DNA of 64,000 bases from positions 4,206,037-4,270,036 of the forward strand of contig LR746272.1 in the NCBI GenBank assembly GCA_902729315.2, given 5' to 3'. The stretch comes from Spirodela intermedia. Its lineage: Eukaryota; Streptophyta; Magnoliopsida; Alismatales; Araceae. The notes under the pieces were generated by a model. The model made no database searches. It had not been told where the DNA came from and saw nothing but the letters and a program-made list of their open reading frames with translations. Made by a program: the position numbers and the translations under genes. Shown here in pieces: positions 11,417 through 23,200 of the stretch (positions within the stretch are counted from its first letter, which is position 1; each line of letters opens with the position of its first letter).

Positions 11417-14400
11417 CTAGCCAGCGAAGACGACGGCGAAGGCGAGCAGGAGGAGCAGGAGGGAAAGGGAGCCGAGCCTCAGCGAGTGGGGCGGTGGAGG
11501 CGCCGAGGAGGTCGTGGGAGCGCGCCCGGCGACGGCGGGGTTGACGGCGGCGCCACCGGGGGGGCCCCGGGCCTCATCCGTCGGCAGCGGGTTCTCCGGC
11601 CGGTCGCGCGGCGGCGGGGTCCGCGGCACCCGCCGGCTGCTCGCCGGATCGCCACCTGCGAGCAAATAGAATATAGCTGATGAAGTTTCTGCGTTATGCG
11701 ACATTATGAACCCTGTCTTACAGAGAGATGGGCGGGGCTCACAGTGGGAAGAGGGCGACCATGCTAGCCTCATGAGCTCCCTGTCGAACACCACTTTGTA
11801 TCCGGTCATAAAGTTCTCTGGGTAGAGAGAGAGAGAGTCAGCAGGGGAGAGCAGAATAGGAAAAGAGAGAGGAGGGGGGGGGGGGGAAGAGAGGGAGAAC
11901 TCACGGCCGATCGTAACATGAGGATCATCGGATGGTTGCAGGGCCAGGCAGAAGGCTTCGCGTTGACCCTTGAAAGGAGAAGAAGAGAGATCATGGGATC
12001 AGCGGAGAAGAGCGATGCTGCAGAATCTATCTACGATGTGGAACGGGGGACAACAACGCTTTTTCGGTGAATTTCCTCCGTTGAGTTGGTGATAATCTAT
12101 CCATATAAATAGGGTAAAGGTGCCGACCATTTTTGTGAAGATTTTAGGAGGAAATGAGACATTTTTCGGTGATTATCTGCAACTGGGTGGTTCCTGATAA
12201 TCCATGGATAAACAGGGCGAAATGGAAGATCAGAGGAAGGGAAATCTGGGAGTAGAAAGAGTTACCTGCTTTCCGTAAAAAAGAAACAGAGGGTTGTTGA
12301 CGACGAAGCTCTGGTTGACGGCAAGCGTCAAGGCTACCCGGGGTATCGTGGGCATCTCGAGGGAACTGCCGAGTCAGAAAAATAAATAATTACAAAAATA
12401 TGAAGTGCTGCGGATCATTTCTCGGAAATATTTAGGCTTCCAATTCAGAGGATATGACGAGTTACCTGGCCCTGTAACAATATTGAAACGGAGATTCTTC
12501 ATACGTGATGCTTGAGCGGTTCATCTGCCTGTCAAACTAGGAGAGAGAGAGACAGAGAGAGAGAAGGAAAAGAAGTATGAGAGAATAGAGAGAGAGAGAG
12601 ATAGACGAAAGAAGAGAGAGAAGAATTGGCCCAGTGCTTGGGCAGTCACCTGAGAAGGCGCTCACCTCAGCAACGACGACCTTAAACACACTGCTGGGGA
12701 GGTAAGTGAAGGATGAGCCACAGTCGACCAGAGCTCTAGTCGCAGTCTGCCTCAGGCACTGAGATCCGATGCACCAACCCTCTACCTCGATAATGTAGGT
12801 GGGGCTAATCCAAGAAGACAATCAAGCGAATGAATGATGATGGTCAACGCAGGGTTCATCAAATAAAGTTCACAAATTTTCGACCCAAAAAAAAAAGGAC
12901 AGATTCCAATTAAAAAACAGTGCATGGTGCAGATTATTGGGGTAAATAGGAATGAACAGTGGATTACTCTTTCAAGGAAAATGAATCTGGTTCTAAGACT
13001 ACTACTACCCACAGTTTCAGCCTGATTATTTTTCACCAACTCATCTTTAGCCTTTTCTTTCATTAAACCATTTTATTGCCTCCGATATGCATCTCAATTA
13101 CGAGAAAAATAATTTATGAAAATGAAAGCATGTAGAAATCATAAAAGTCAACTGGGAATGGCCATCCAGATGAACAGTGACTATTAATGTACATCGACTA
13201 GTAGCCAAAACTGTAGCGTACCACCAGATTAACCATGCCTAACTAATAAACAGCGGGCTATGCATTCATTGGAGAACTACCGATTGATGACCAATAATCA
13301 AGAAAAAGAAATAAAACATGGTCATCACGATGACGCACTATTTTCCTTCCACAGAGACGAAAGGGGTAGACCGTTGACCGGAGATTCCTTGGTCCCCAAA
13401 CAATATTCTCCCGGAGTCATCTTCCTGAAAGCACAAGGAGAAAGAATCCCGCACCAGGCCTTCCTTGGCGAGAATGGTTGGGACTGAAACATCACCAAGT
13501 CCTAGCCCAAGGAGCCCATCAGGCGCAATGCCATCCAAATATCCACCACTTTGTCTGCTTCCACATCTGTCCCAAGCATGCAACTTTCTCAGGCCAAAGG
13601 GATCTCTTCAAAAAAAATGAAATATGCAGAACATTGCGAGATAGGTAGATAGATATTAAGCAATAAATGTTGGATATACCCTATGATTACAGATGCTCCC
13701 ATGAATGCATTCTCATCACTAGAAGCTAAGTACAGGGTATCCTCCACCAACAATCCTGAACTCGATGTATTTTCCGAGTAGTAGTCAACAAAGTAGGGGC
13801 ATGGTTGCTTGGGGCTTTTGCAGCTGGTTGACACTGAGGTGCAAAGCTCGTGGCTGCAAGGTAGGTGCTTACTTGTACTTGATGCTGCTGGGCGATACAT
13901 ACTCAGATCTCTATCCTGCATAATAGATGCCCCAAATTCCAAGGAGCACCTAACGATCAATCATTTGAACATAAGAAATAAACCTGTTACCAAGTGTTGT
14001 AATCAGAGAAGCTCCATCCATTGTTAAATAATGGCACACGCAAGATAACTTTAAATGTACTGCTACACTGCGATTGCAGCAATTCAAAACAAAGAAGAAA
14101 AAAAGGTCCAGATTCGGGATTTTGTTGATTTCGAAAGCCTGAGTGTATTTTTTGGGAAGGATTATTCATAAAATGTTACGAGTGCTCTTTAACAGAGGAA
14201 TTCTCGCATGCAACTTTCGTTTCAAATTTTCTCATATCCAGACAAGATCAGTTCCAAATTTTCTACCCAACTATGTTGCAAAACATGGGGTAGCTCGGCA
14301 ACCATTGCTCAGCAATGGATTAAAAACAAAATGGGATCCTCTCAACCATTGCTAATGAATTTTCACTCAATTTCCTGAGAAAGAAATATAAAAGCGTAGC

Positions 14401-17400
14401 CAGTGCCCCTTTTCGTTTTGACATTCGCAGCTATAGCAAACATTGATCTTGACTTCTATTTAAAGCTCAAATGCATCTAGTTGTAAAGTCATCTTCTTTA
14501 ACGAGAAAAAAAAGATGGTTCTGCATTTGAAAGAAACATGGAACTCTTGTTTACTGACTTGGTCTGACTTGGGCAGTCGCCAACAGGTCAGAACTTTCGA
14601 ATTCAAAAGTCGCAATTAACATGAGAATTGACCAAACCCTTTCCTTTGCCGACTAGCCACCAATCAAGGTTGTGGCAGCAGTTGCTCCACCGTTGGTGGT
14701 GAGTGCAGCCTGGACAGATACCACCCGGTTGGCTTGATTTTGACGTTTTCAAGTAAGTCGACCATGCACAGAATAGTTTAAAAGTAATTGAAAGTAAAAG
14801 GCAAAACATTTTTGTTTTCCGCACACCATCCCATAGTAGCCAAAGTGGTGCGGTCTGATGATCCCCAAAATGCTTTCAGGGCACCCAAAATGGACCAAGG
14901 TCCAACTCAGTCAATACTACAGAAATTGATTAAGTTGCTCAGAGTTAAAAAAAAAAAAACTGAAAGAATCCACCCCACCCCCCACCCCCCCCTTCCTTCA
15001 ATTTTATTGCTAAGTTGAATACTAGAAAAGCTAGTACATACTACCTTGAGCATATTGACACAATAGGCCGAACACATTGGATTTTTTGAAAATATTGTAT
15101 CGATGGTTTTGAAAAAAGACAGTATAAAACAACTACATAAGGAAACCAAAAATGTAAGATACATCATCCTCCATGCTACCTTTTGGGCCCTTTGGAACGA
15201 GCAGAGCGATTGCACATTTGGACCCATCAATTGGCTGAGTAGAGTTTTTCTCTAAGACTATCCAATAATTAGAGTGTGTATGGGCAAGATTGTTTCGTAA
15301 ATATGGATCGACTACATTACCTGCATCAGGTCATACATCAACGGGTCTGTATCATCTTTATGTATTCCATCGCCCATGTTTTACTTTCTTGAGAAACTAC
15401 TTTCATATCTTACGTTATTTCTTTAGTCGTACATACAGATGAACAATACAAGCAAGAATCTGCCAATGGTTCGCAGCTAGTACATAAGGCTCAACAGCAT
15501 TAAAAAATAAAAGAAGTGAACGCAATCAACATCACAACACTGTCCAGAATAAGTGACGTCAGCAGTTAATTAGGCTGCCACCATTTATATAACGAAAGAA
15601 GAAATCAAATTATGTCATGAATCTAGACACCCACAGTGCAAAACAACACAATCCATCACACAAACAGAGATGTACACATGCAGAAAGATAAAGAAGGAAA
15701 AAATGATAATCTGCAGCATATGAAAATTAGAAATATCAGAAAAGAAATTTAGCCTACCAAACCGTTTCGTCCACCAGACAAAGCTGCACACTGAATGCAA
15801 TCACATGGAACCCAAAATAAATCACTCCCAGCATCCAATGCAACAAGAAAAGAGACATTGGGAGTCCCAATATCAACCCATGTATAGTGTAGCCTGTCGA
15901 TTTAAAAAATTATAGCTCGTCAGTGATCTTATTGATCCATATTCCACAAGGGATAACTGTTTAAATGAGAAGGGGGAGCAAATTATATTCAGAATAGACA
16001 AGATCAGGATATATCGAACAGGGAGTGAAAAAAAAATTAAGAAAAAAAACCAAATCGTTGCCTTAATGAACATATTACCAACACTCTCAGACAACTAGGT
16101 ACCACAAGAAAACCAATCTACAAGAGCATCAACAAACGAGCAAAAAGCGTGGGCTTACATGAGCTTCATACGGCCGATGTATGAAGAAGCAGACATAAAT
16201 ATCTATTTTTGATTACAACTCATCTCAATTAAAAGAGTGTTCGACATTCTTTAACATATACTATCTCACATTCCAACATCAGAAAGTCCATTCCGGAAGA
16301 AAAACAACTGTAAAGGTCTTCAACAACCGTCCTCTGAAAAAAGAAATGATAATTTCATATTTTTCATCTATATATTTCGTTTATTCCTTTAATGGGCCTT
16401 TCATACAAAAGGCTGGGCTTCGAAGAAATGAAAGTCGTATGATGCAAAACTTCAAACTACTAAGCCAGACAGCATACAAAAATCTTTTAACTTTCAGAGG
16501 TTTTGAAATTAACAAGAACCATATCTAACTCACCAACAGCAACACGATCAAATAATTAGGGAAATTCTTCTTTTTCTTCTGTTGGGATTAACGAGTAATC
16601 ACACTCCTGATAGACATGCGAGCTCACTAGCAAACATCACAAAAAACCTCCTCATAACACTTAAATGTACATGTTTACTTCTAATTACAACAATGAACAT
16701 TTTATATTTTCTGGAAGACGTATTTGTGAGTGACATGGACAAATGCAAACCTTCTTCCCGGAGATGGACTCAAAAAGATCGTATTGTGAATTAGTTCCGG
16801 TGCTAGTACAGAGAATCTGGATCAGAACCGATCTTGTCTCGATTGGATCGGCCAAGCTAAACAGCCCGGGGGGAGGGAAGGAAGGAAAGGTGGCCCAGAG
16901 ACAAAGCAAGTTGTTAGTCGAAGGGAGAGTATGCAGAAGTAGCTTCTTCTATCAACCCTGACGAGCTGAAGTACAAAATGGAGACAGGGAAAATTTCTCA
17001 TCAATTCAACATATTCCACTCTCTAAGTAAGAGTTCTAATCAGGTTGTTAAATCCATTCGCAACCCCAGCTTCGACATGCTCATATAAATTTTTGCATTG
17101 GATGAACCTCAACAAAGCTTCTTAGCAGTGATAATCATGACACCGACACAACATGCATCTCTATTTTACCAGAAAAATATTCAAGATGACATTATAATAG
17201 ATCTCAGCTCTTCGACAACTACAATGTAACACTACTAGCTTTTCCGGAAAAACGCCAGATACAGTGCTCAACTACTAGCTTTTCTGTCACACTGTAATCA
17301 GTCGAACAATTTGCTTAGCTGACATCGTCATCATGTGATCCATGTATTTGCATTAAGATTAAACCCTGCCCAATGTTGCACTTGCGACACAATGCCATCA

Positions 17401-18002
17401 GTCACCAGCACTCTTCCACAGTTGTTATTCAGCAATGAGACATTCATCCACCTTAATACCTTATGAAAAATGTCCACAGCAAATACCACAAAAGCCAAAG
17501 ACTACAGTATCGAAGTCACACCGTACAACTTTGATAACGTTCGGGAACAGCAGAAACCCAGAAAAACAAGCAATGAAATCAGCGACAATAGCATTAATTG
17601 ATGATTCAAACGAAAAAAAATTACTCAAAACTAGAACTCTGGCATGCGAAAGAAAATGCGGCGCCAAAAAAAAAAAGGCAAAATTTGCTGCAGCTCAACT
17701 CACCAGCCGAAGTCGTTCCCGAGACCCACAGCTCCGCCGCCCTCCGACGGAAACACTACCTGGTACCTGACCCCGAGCTTGTTCTTCTGCCGCAAGAGGT
17801 CCCTCCCAACCAGCGCCCGGTAATAATCCTCACTCCCACGGCTGAGCCACCCGACGGCACCTTCCCCACTCCTGGCACTCCAGATCTCCCTCGCCTCCTC
17901 AGAGAACCGATGGATGAGCCTCGAGGACAGCGTCAGAGACTCCGATCCCCAAGCCAGTAGAAGGAGCCCAACAAACACCAACCCCGGCCGCAGCAGCTCC
18001 AT
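11417..18002 (-). CDS. ASPL1: GPI-anchored aspartic-proteinase-like protein 1, both active-site triplets altered
   Basis: Ten exons: 18002-17704, 15893-15758, 13915-13680, 13566-13339, 12804-12666, 12536-12466, 12365-12266, 11968-11905, 11817-11743 and 11655-11417. They total 1587 nt (528 aa), which equals the length I recall for Arabidopsis At5g10080. Residues 1-22 look like a signal peptide (MELLRPGLVFVGLLLLAWG). Then come SRLIHRFSEEAREIW, the A1 pepsin-like N-lobe (HYTWVDIGTP, FWVPCDC), CGSRQSGGYLDG, the C-lobe FTYLP region, and a Pro-rich tail with NPLPTDEA ending in a hydrophobic GPI-type signal. The family normally has D-T/S-G catalytic motifs. Here they read D120-A-G and D327-C-G: both aspartates are kept but both neighbouring hydroxyl residues are lost. 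Start 18002 is preferred over an in-frame ATG at 18026 because it gives a clean signal peptide. Probably extracellular or plasma-membrane-anchored; protease activity is doubtful. Confidence 0.9.
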
Positions 18003-18090
18003 CCCGGCCCGACCGAGGGGGCACAACGGGGGCGATCCCAGAGAACTGAGCCCACGGCGTTCCGCCGGGAAGACAATGTGGGCCGAAGAC

Positions 18091-18099
18091 TTAGGGTTT
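18091..18099 (-). promoter_or_regulatory. telo-box (AAACCCTAA) upstream of ASPL1
   Basis: The plus strand reads ttagggttt about 90 bp upstream of the chosen ASPL1 start, giving AAACCCTAA in the gene's orientation. Telo-boxes are common just upstream of or within 5' leaders of plant housekeeping genes. Activity here is inferred from motif and position. Confidence 0.4.
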
Positions 18100-20272
18100 C
18101 GAACTGCGGGGGAGGAGGTGAGGGCGGGGGAGGGAGAGATCTGGGGTTTCCAGAAGCTGAGGCCTTTTCTGCAGTACCCTGCAGCTCCGCCGAGGGGCCT
18201 TCATCTATCGCGTCCTCCCGCTCGGCCTTCTTGCTTTTTCGATATTTTATATTTTTCTTGTGGATATAAACATTTAAATACGATTGTATGATAAATAAAT
18301 CAGAGTTTCCAATGGGCCGGTGAGCTCAAAACAGGCCCGGTCCAGATTTTTTCTTATGGGCCTACGGATATGAAAACTGTCACCCTAGTAAGTCTCTGGG
18401 CCTTTTTTGGAATAGGGTTAACTGCCTTTAGCTGCGCAGCATCACCAAAGGGTGTGTAGAGAGAGAGAGAGGGAGAGAGGGAGAGAGAGAGACGACTAGG
18501 GCTTCCATATGGGGGGCCCAACCCAGACTTATGCTAGGTCACCACCCATTTCTCAAGAGAGTCAAAAATTAAAAAATCTGAATTTTTTTAAATATTTATT
18601 AAAGTTTACTTATAAATAAATGAAATAAGATGATTTATAATATTTAGTGCTAATAAATTTTACTTATGCTCAAAACAAACTTTTACGAGGCCCATGTTGT
18701 TGGCCTCAAAATAATGGCATCATATCAAGAGGGGATAAATTAATCACTTTTTTTTTCTTTATGAATTTTAAACTCTGACAATTCTATTCTAAAATGAAAA
18801 TTACCAACACGATTACACCATAAAATTTATAGTGGTTCAATCATCTAAGCCCACATTTACTCTCCAAGGATTTCATCCGTAGGTTACACTATTTCTGTAG
18901 TATTTACACATTGACTTTCAAGTGCAGCAACATATTGGATTTTACAACTCTTATAGGTTGAGATTTCCCATAATCTCCTCCTAAATTGCTCAGCTCTAGT
19001 TAGTTTAAATCCATATAGGTCTACCTTTTCTTTTCTTAGATGTTAGGATCTAAGAGCATCAAACTTCTTGAAACTTATTAAAGCAAAATGAAGAACTATT
19101 ACCAAAAAATATGGAGTCACCCTTAGAAGCTTTATCTTCTTGTATGATCAAACACTTTGTAGCAAGACCAAGTCAACTTGAAATTGAGTTGATCACAATC
19201 GATTCAAAGGCATATGTATCTTTCCTCTTCTTCTAAAGTTTTGGATTGATCAGAGTGTTGCATGTGAATCTTTCTTGATGATCTCCTTGTTTACAGCAAG
19301 CATACCCAACTGAGAGAAGCAATGCATGGATGGAGTTCAAGTTGTTTTTCTTTTTTTTCTTGATTCATTTGTTTCATATCCATGCATGGATAGATTTCTT
19401 TTGATGATCTCACTTTTTACTTGGTGTAGACCCAATTGACAAAAATAATGCATGGATTAAGTCTAAATTATTTTTCTTCTTCGTCTTCAGACCATAGACT
19501 TAGATCAATCACAACCCTTTTCTTGATCTGACCATAGTCTGAAATCTAATAAATTTGAGATTTTACTTAGATAAGATAGTAGTAGCACCATGATGCTCAT
19601 CATTCAGATAATGTGTGTAATTGAGTGCTCAATAGTCTATGTAACATTGTCGATTGTTGTTCCTTTTCTTCACTAGCAAAATTAGGCTGAAGAAAGAACC
19701 AAATCATATCGAATGATGCTAGCGAACATCCTTGGCATGAGGTGCTTGATCTCATTCTTCTAATAGTGGGGGTGTTTATATGGTTAGACATTGATGGGGT
19801 GGCTCCCAATTGTAAGTATAGGATGTGCTAACTTACCAAAGGTAAAGCCCATAGCTTCATTGAACATGGTATGGCACTTATCAAGGCCCATGTCAAGGCG
19901 AATTCGAAGTCCGATCACAAAACCGAATCACTTGCACTCGGAAAACCACACATCTTCTGGTACAAAGGAAGAAGGCCACGGGGATTGGGAAATCCCTCAG
20001 AACAAACGCGGGAAAGAGGAGGTGGGGGGGAGGGGAGGGGAAAAAATAAAGAATAGCTGGTCGTCATCGACAGGCAGAGGAGGAAACCGTGGGAAAAAGC
20101 TTGGTTTACAGCCGCCGAGGAGGGCGCAAGGTGCCCGGCGGATTATATACAGCAACATCATGCAAGCAGGCGGAGAGGGTTAAGAAGACGGACCTCAGGA
20201 TTTCCTTATTAAGTTACAGTCGCAGGGAGGTTGATGGCCGGAGGAGCGGCGGCGGCGGCGGCGGCGCCCGGT
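18100..20272. other. intergenic region with retroelement-like debris
   Basis: Next to ASPL1 there is a GA-rich patch (about 18460-18492). The rest is AT-rich and resembles decayed retroelement DNA. The segment 18780-18980 ('gtggttcaatc', 'ctctccaagg', 'agtatttacac') recalls the element-like piece at 2010-2290. Two similar short blocks around an atgcatgga motif occur at about 19320 and 19449. No coherent gene is visible. The last 200 bp contain the CSI1 3' flank. Confidence 0.45.
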
Positions 20273-23200
20273 TTATTTGTTCGACCACACGAACTCGATC
20301 TCCAGATTACGGGGGCCGCTCTTGCTGGCGGGGAGGAGGGTGTACTCGCCGGCGACCGAACCGAGCATGACGACCCGGTCGATCTGGATCGTCACCTTGC
20401 CGAAGGAGCTCTGCGCGAGATGATAAGTCCCATCAGATTCTCAGGGACAAGACGAGAGATAATCAAGAAAAAATTCCGATGGATGGATGGATGGATGATG
20501 AAGGGTTTACCTTGCCGAGCTTGCTCTTGTTCTTGCAGGAGATGTGGAGCTTCTGGCCCTTTGGTGGGCTGTCGAAGGCCCACGCAAACGGCTCGTTCCA
20601 CTCTGGGGTGGGCCCGGTGGAGACGATCTAGGGTTTCAGATGGCACAACCACCACAGCCCGTCGTCATCATCGATGAGCAAGGAGGGAAAAAGTTGCAGA
20701 GAGAGAGAGAGAGAGAGAGAGTAATCGCCATGAAAAAAGAAAGAGGAGCTGGGTGGGTACCTGGGTTTGACGAGGGGGGTTGCTGCCGAGGGTGAGCTTG
20801 CAGAAGACGCTAGGGTTCCCCACGGACTGCTTGAGGTTGTTCGCACGCTTGATGTTGACTGTGAGCACCCCCGGGAGGCACTGCAGGAGGAGCTCCGCCT
20901 TCTCCTGGAAGCGCGGGGGGCCGGACTGGATCAGGTACTGGAGGAGGGGGATGGCTTCGGAGGCGGCGACGGCCTGCGTCTTGGAGACCTCTGGGGGGCA
21001 GGCCGACCAGGCCTGCCGGAGGAGGTTCAGGGCCTCCAGCGCCGCCTCCTGGGTCGCCTCCGACCCCGTCTTGAGGGAGGTCACCAAATGGGGAATGCTC
21101 AGCGTGGCCGGCTCCGACGCCCTCAGTCGCGGGAAGTTCCCCAGCAGCGCGTTGAGAGCCCTCAGGTACTCCTCATTGACGCTCCCGCTGGCCCACAGAT
21201 CCTTCTCCACGGCCGCTGCAAGGAGTCAAAAAAAGTCAGCGGCGGTGGAAAAAAAAAACGGGAGGGAGAGGATCGATGGATGTGGGAGAGAATGTACCAA
21301 GAAGTTGGAAAAAGTCAACGATGGTGGGAAAAAAACGGGAGGAGAATCGATGGGTGTTAGGGGCGAATGTATCAAGAAGTGGAAAAAAGTCGATGGCGGT
21401 GAAAAAAAGAAAACCGGGAGAAATAGGATCGATGGGTGTGGGGCGAATGTATCAAGAAGTTGAAAAAGGTCAACGGCGGTGACCAAAAAAACAGGAGGAA
21501 GAGGATCGATGACTGTGGGGGCGAATGTACCAAGAAGCGGAAAAAAGTCGACGACGGTGGAAGAAAAAAAAAAACCGGGGGGAAGAGGATCAATGGATAA
21601 TATATCATACCGGTGATGGCTCGGACGGTCTCGCTGGAGGCGTATTCTTGGATGGAGAGGCCGGAGAAGAGGAGCTTGATGAACATGGCGGCCTGGACGG
21701 AGGTGTCGGGGTCGCTGGAGCTTATGAGGTCGAGGACGACCTGGACGCCGCCGGCCTCGGCGACGGCCCTCTTGTTGGACCGGTTGCACATGACGAGGTT
21801 CTGCAGGGCGCAGATGGCCACCACCTTCATCTCCTCCGTGGGCTGGTCCTCAAGCAGGTTGACCAGCGCGCGGCAGGCGGAGACGGCGTCGGGCGTGCGG
21901 GCGAGGGCCTCGTTCTGGAAGAGGTCCCCTAGGGCGAGGGCAGAGAGCAGCCTCCCCTGCTGGGATTGTGTCTGGGGGTCCAAAAGGTAGAGCGAGAGCG
22001 GCGAGATCGCCGCCCTCGCCGCCTTGGTCTCCCGGATCTTCATGTTGTTCAGCAGCGCCTCCAGCAGGCGAGCGGCGGTCTCCTCGCACTGGTGGCTCCT
22101 TAGCAGGTCCAAGAGAGCTTCGATGGCGCCGCTCTCAGCCATGGCCTCGGCGCTGGTGGAGTCGTCGCTCTCCAGCACGAGGAGCGCGTTCAGCGCGCCG
22201 ACGACGGTGCCCTCCGTGCCGGAGCGCAGCAGCTTGACCAGAACCGCCACGGGGACCTCCAGGTAGAACTCGGAGCTGAACTGCAGGATGCTGGAGAGTA
22301 CCGAGGAGGCTGACTCCCACAGCGCCTGAGGTAGCGGCGGGTCGACCTGCATGATCACCTTGGAGAGCTCGTAGACCCCGCCTTCCTTAGCGATGGCGCT
22401 GGGCCAGGAGAGGGCGACGTTGACCAGCGCCTTGATGGCCCTCTGCTGTACGATGGGCACGCCGGAGCCGAGGGCCTGCACCAGGGGGCCGATGGCCTGC
22501 TGGGTGATGGAGTCCTTCTGCAGGTGCTCCTCCAGCAGCAGGTGGGACAGGAGCTCGGCCGCCAGCTGCTGCACCGCCAGCGTGGGGGAATCCAGCAGGG
22601 CGATGACGGGCTCCACGGCCTGCTGGGAGCTCAGGTTGTACTCGGCCCTGCACTGCGGGTGCTCCAGGATGTTGACGAGGACCTGCAACGCGTTGTGCTG
22701 GCCCTCCGTCCCAATCTCCGGGCGGGTCAGGAGGGAGAAGAGCGGATCCACCACCTTGCCGGCGGCCGATCCCTTGGCGATGCTGGCGTTGTTGGTGAGT
22801 ATGCGGAGCAGCTCCGCCATGGCCACGCAGAGGAAGTCGGGGGCCTCGGGGAGGACGCCGAGCACACTCTCGATCACCCCCGCCTTCACCATGTCGATCT
22901 TACAGGCGGGCCTGTCCTTGCCGATCTTCACCAGCGCTCTGCAGACGGCCTCATGGAGGGCGTAGTTGCGGCCGAAGAGGAGCCCCACGAGGGGGACGAT
23001 GGTGCCGTACTGCGCGACGAGCTCCGCGAGCTGGTCGTCCTCCAGCAGCCTGTCCAGTGCACGGACGACGGAGAGCTGGGCGGGTCCTGCCTCGGCTACC
23101 AGAAGGGCGACGAGCGGCTCCACGCAGCGTGCCGCCGCAGCCGACGAGCGGATCCTGGTGTTGCCGAAGAGGACGTAGCAGAGCTCGGCGGCGGCGCCCT

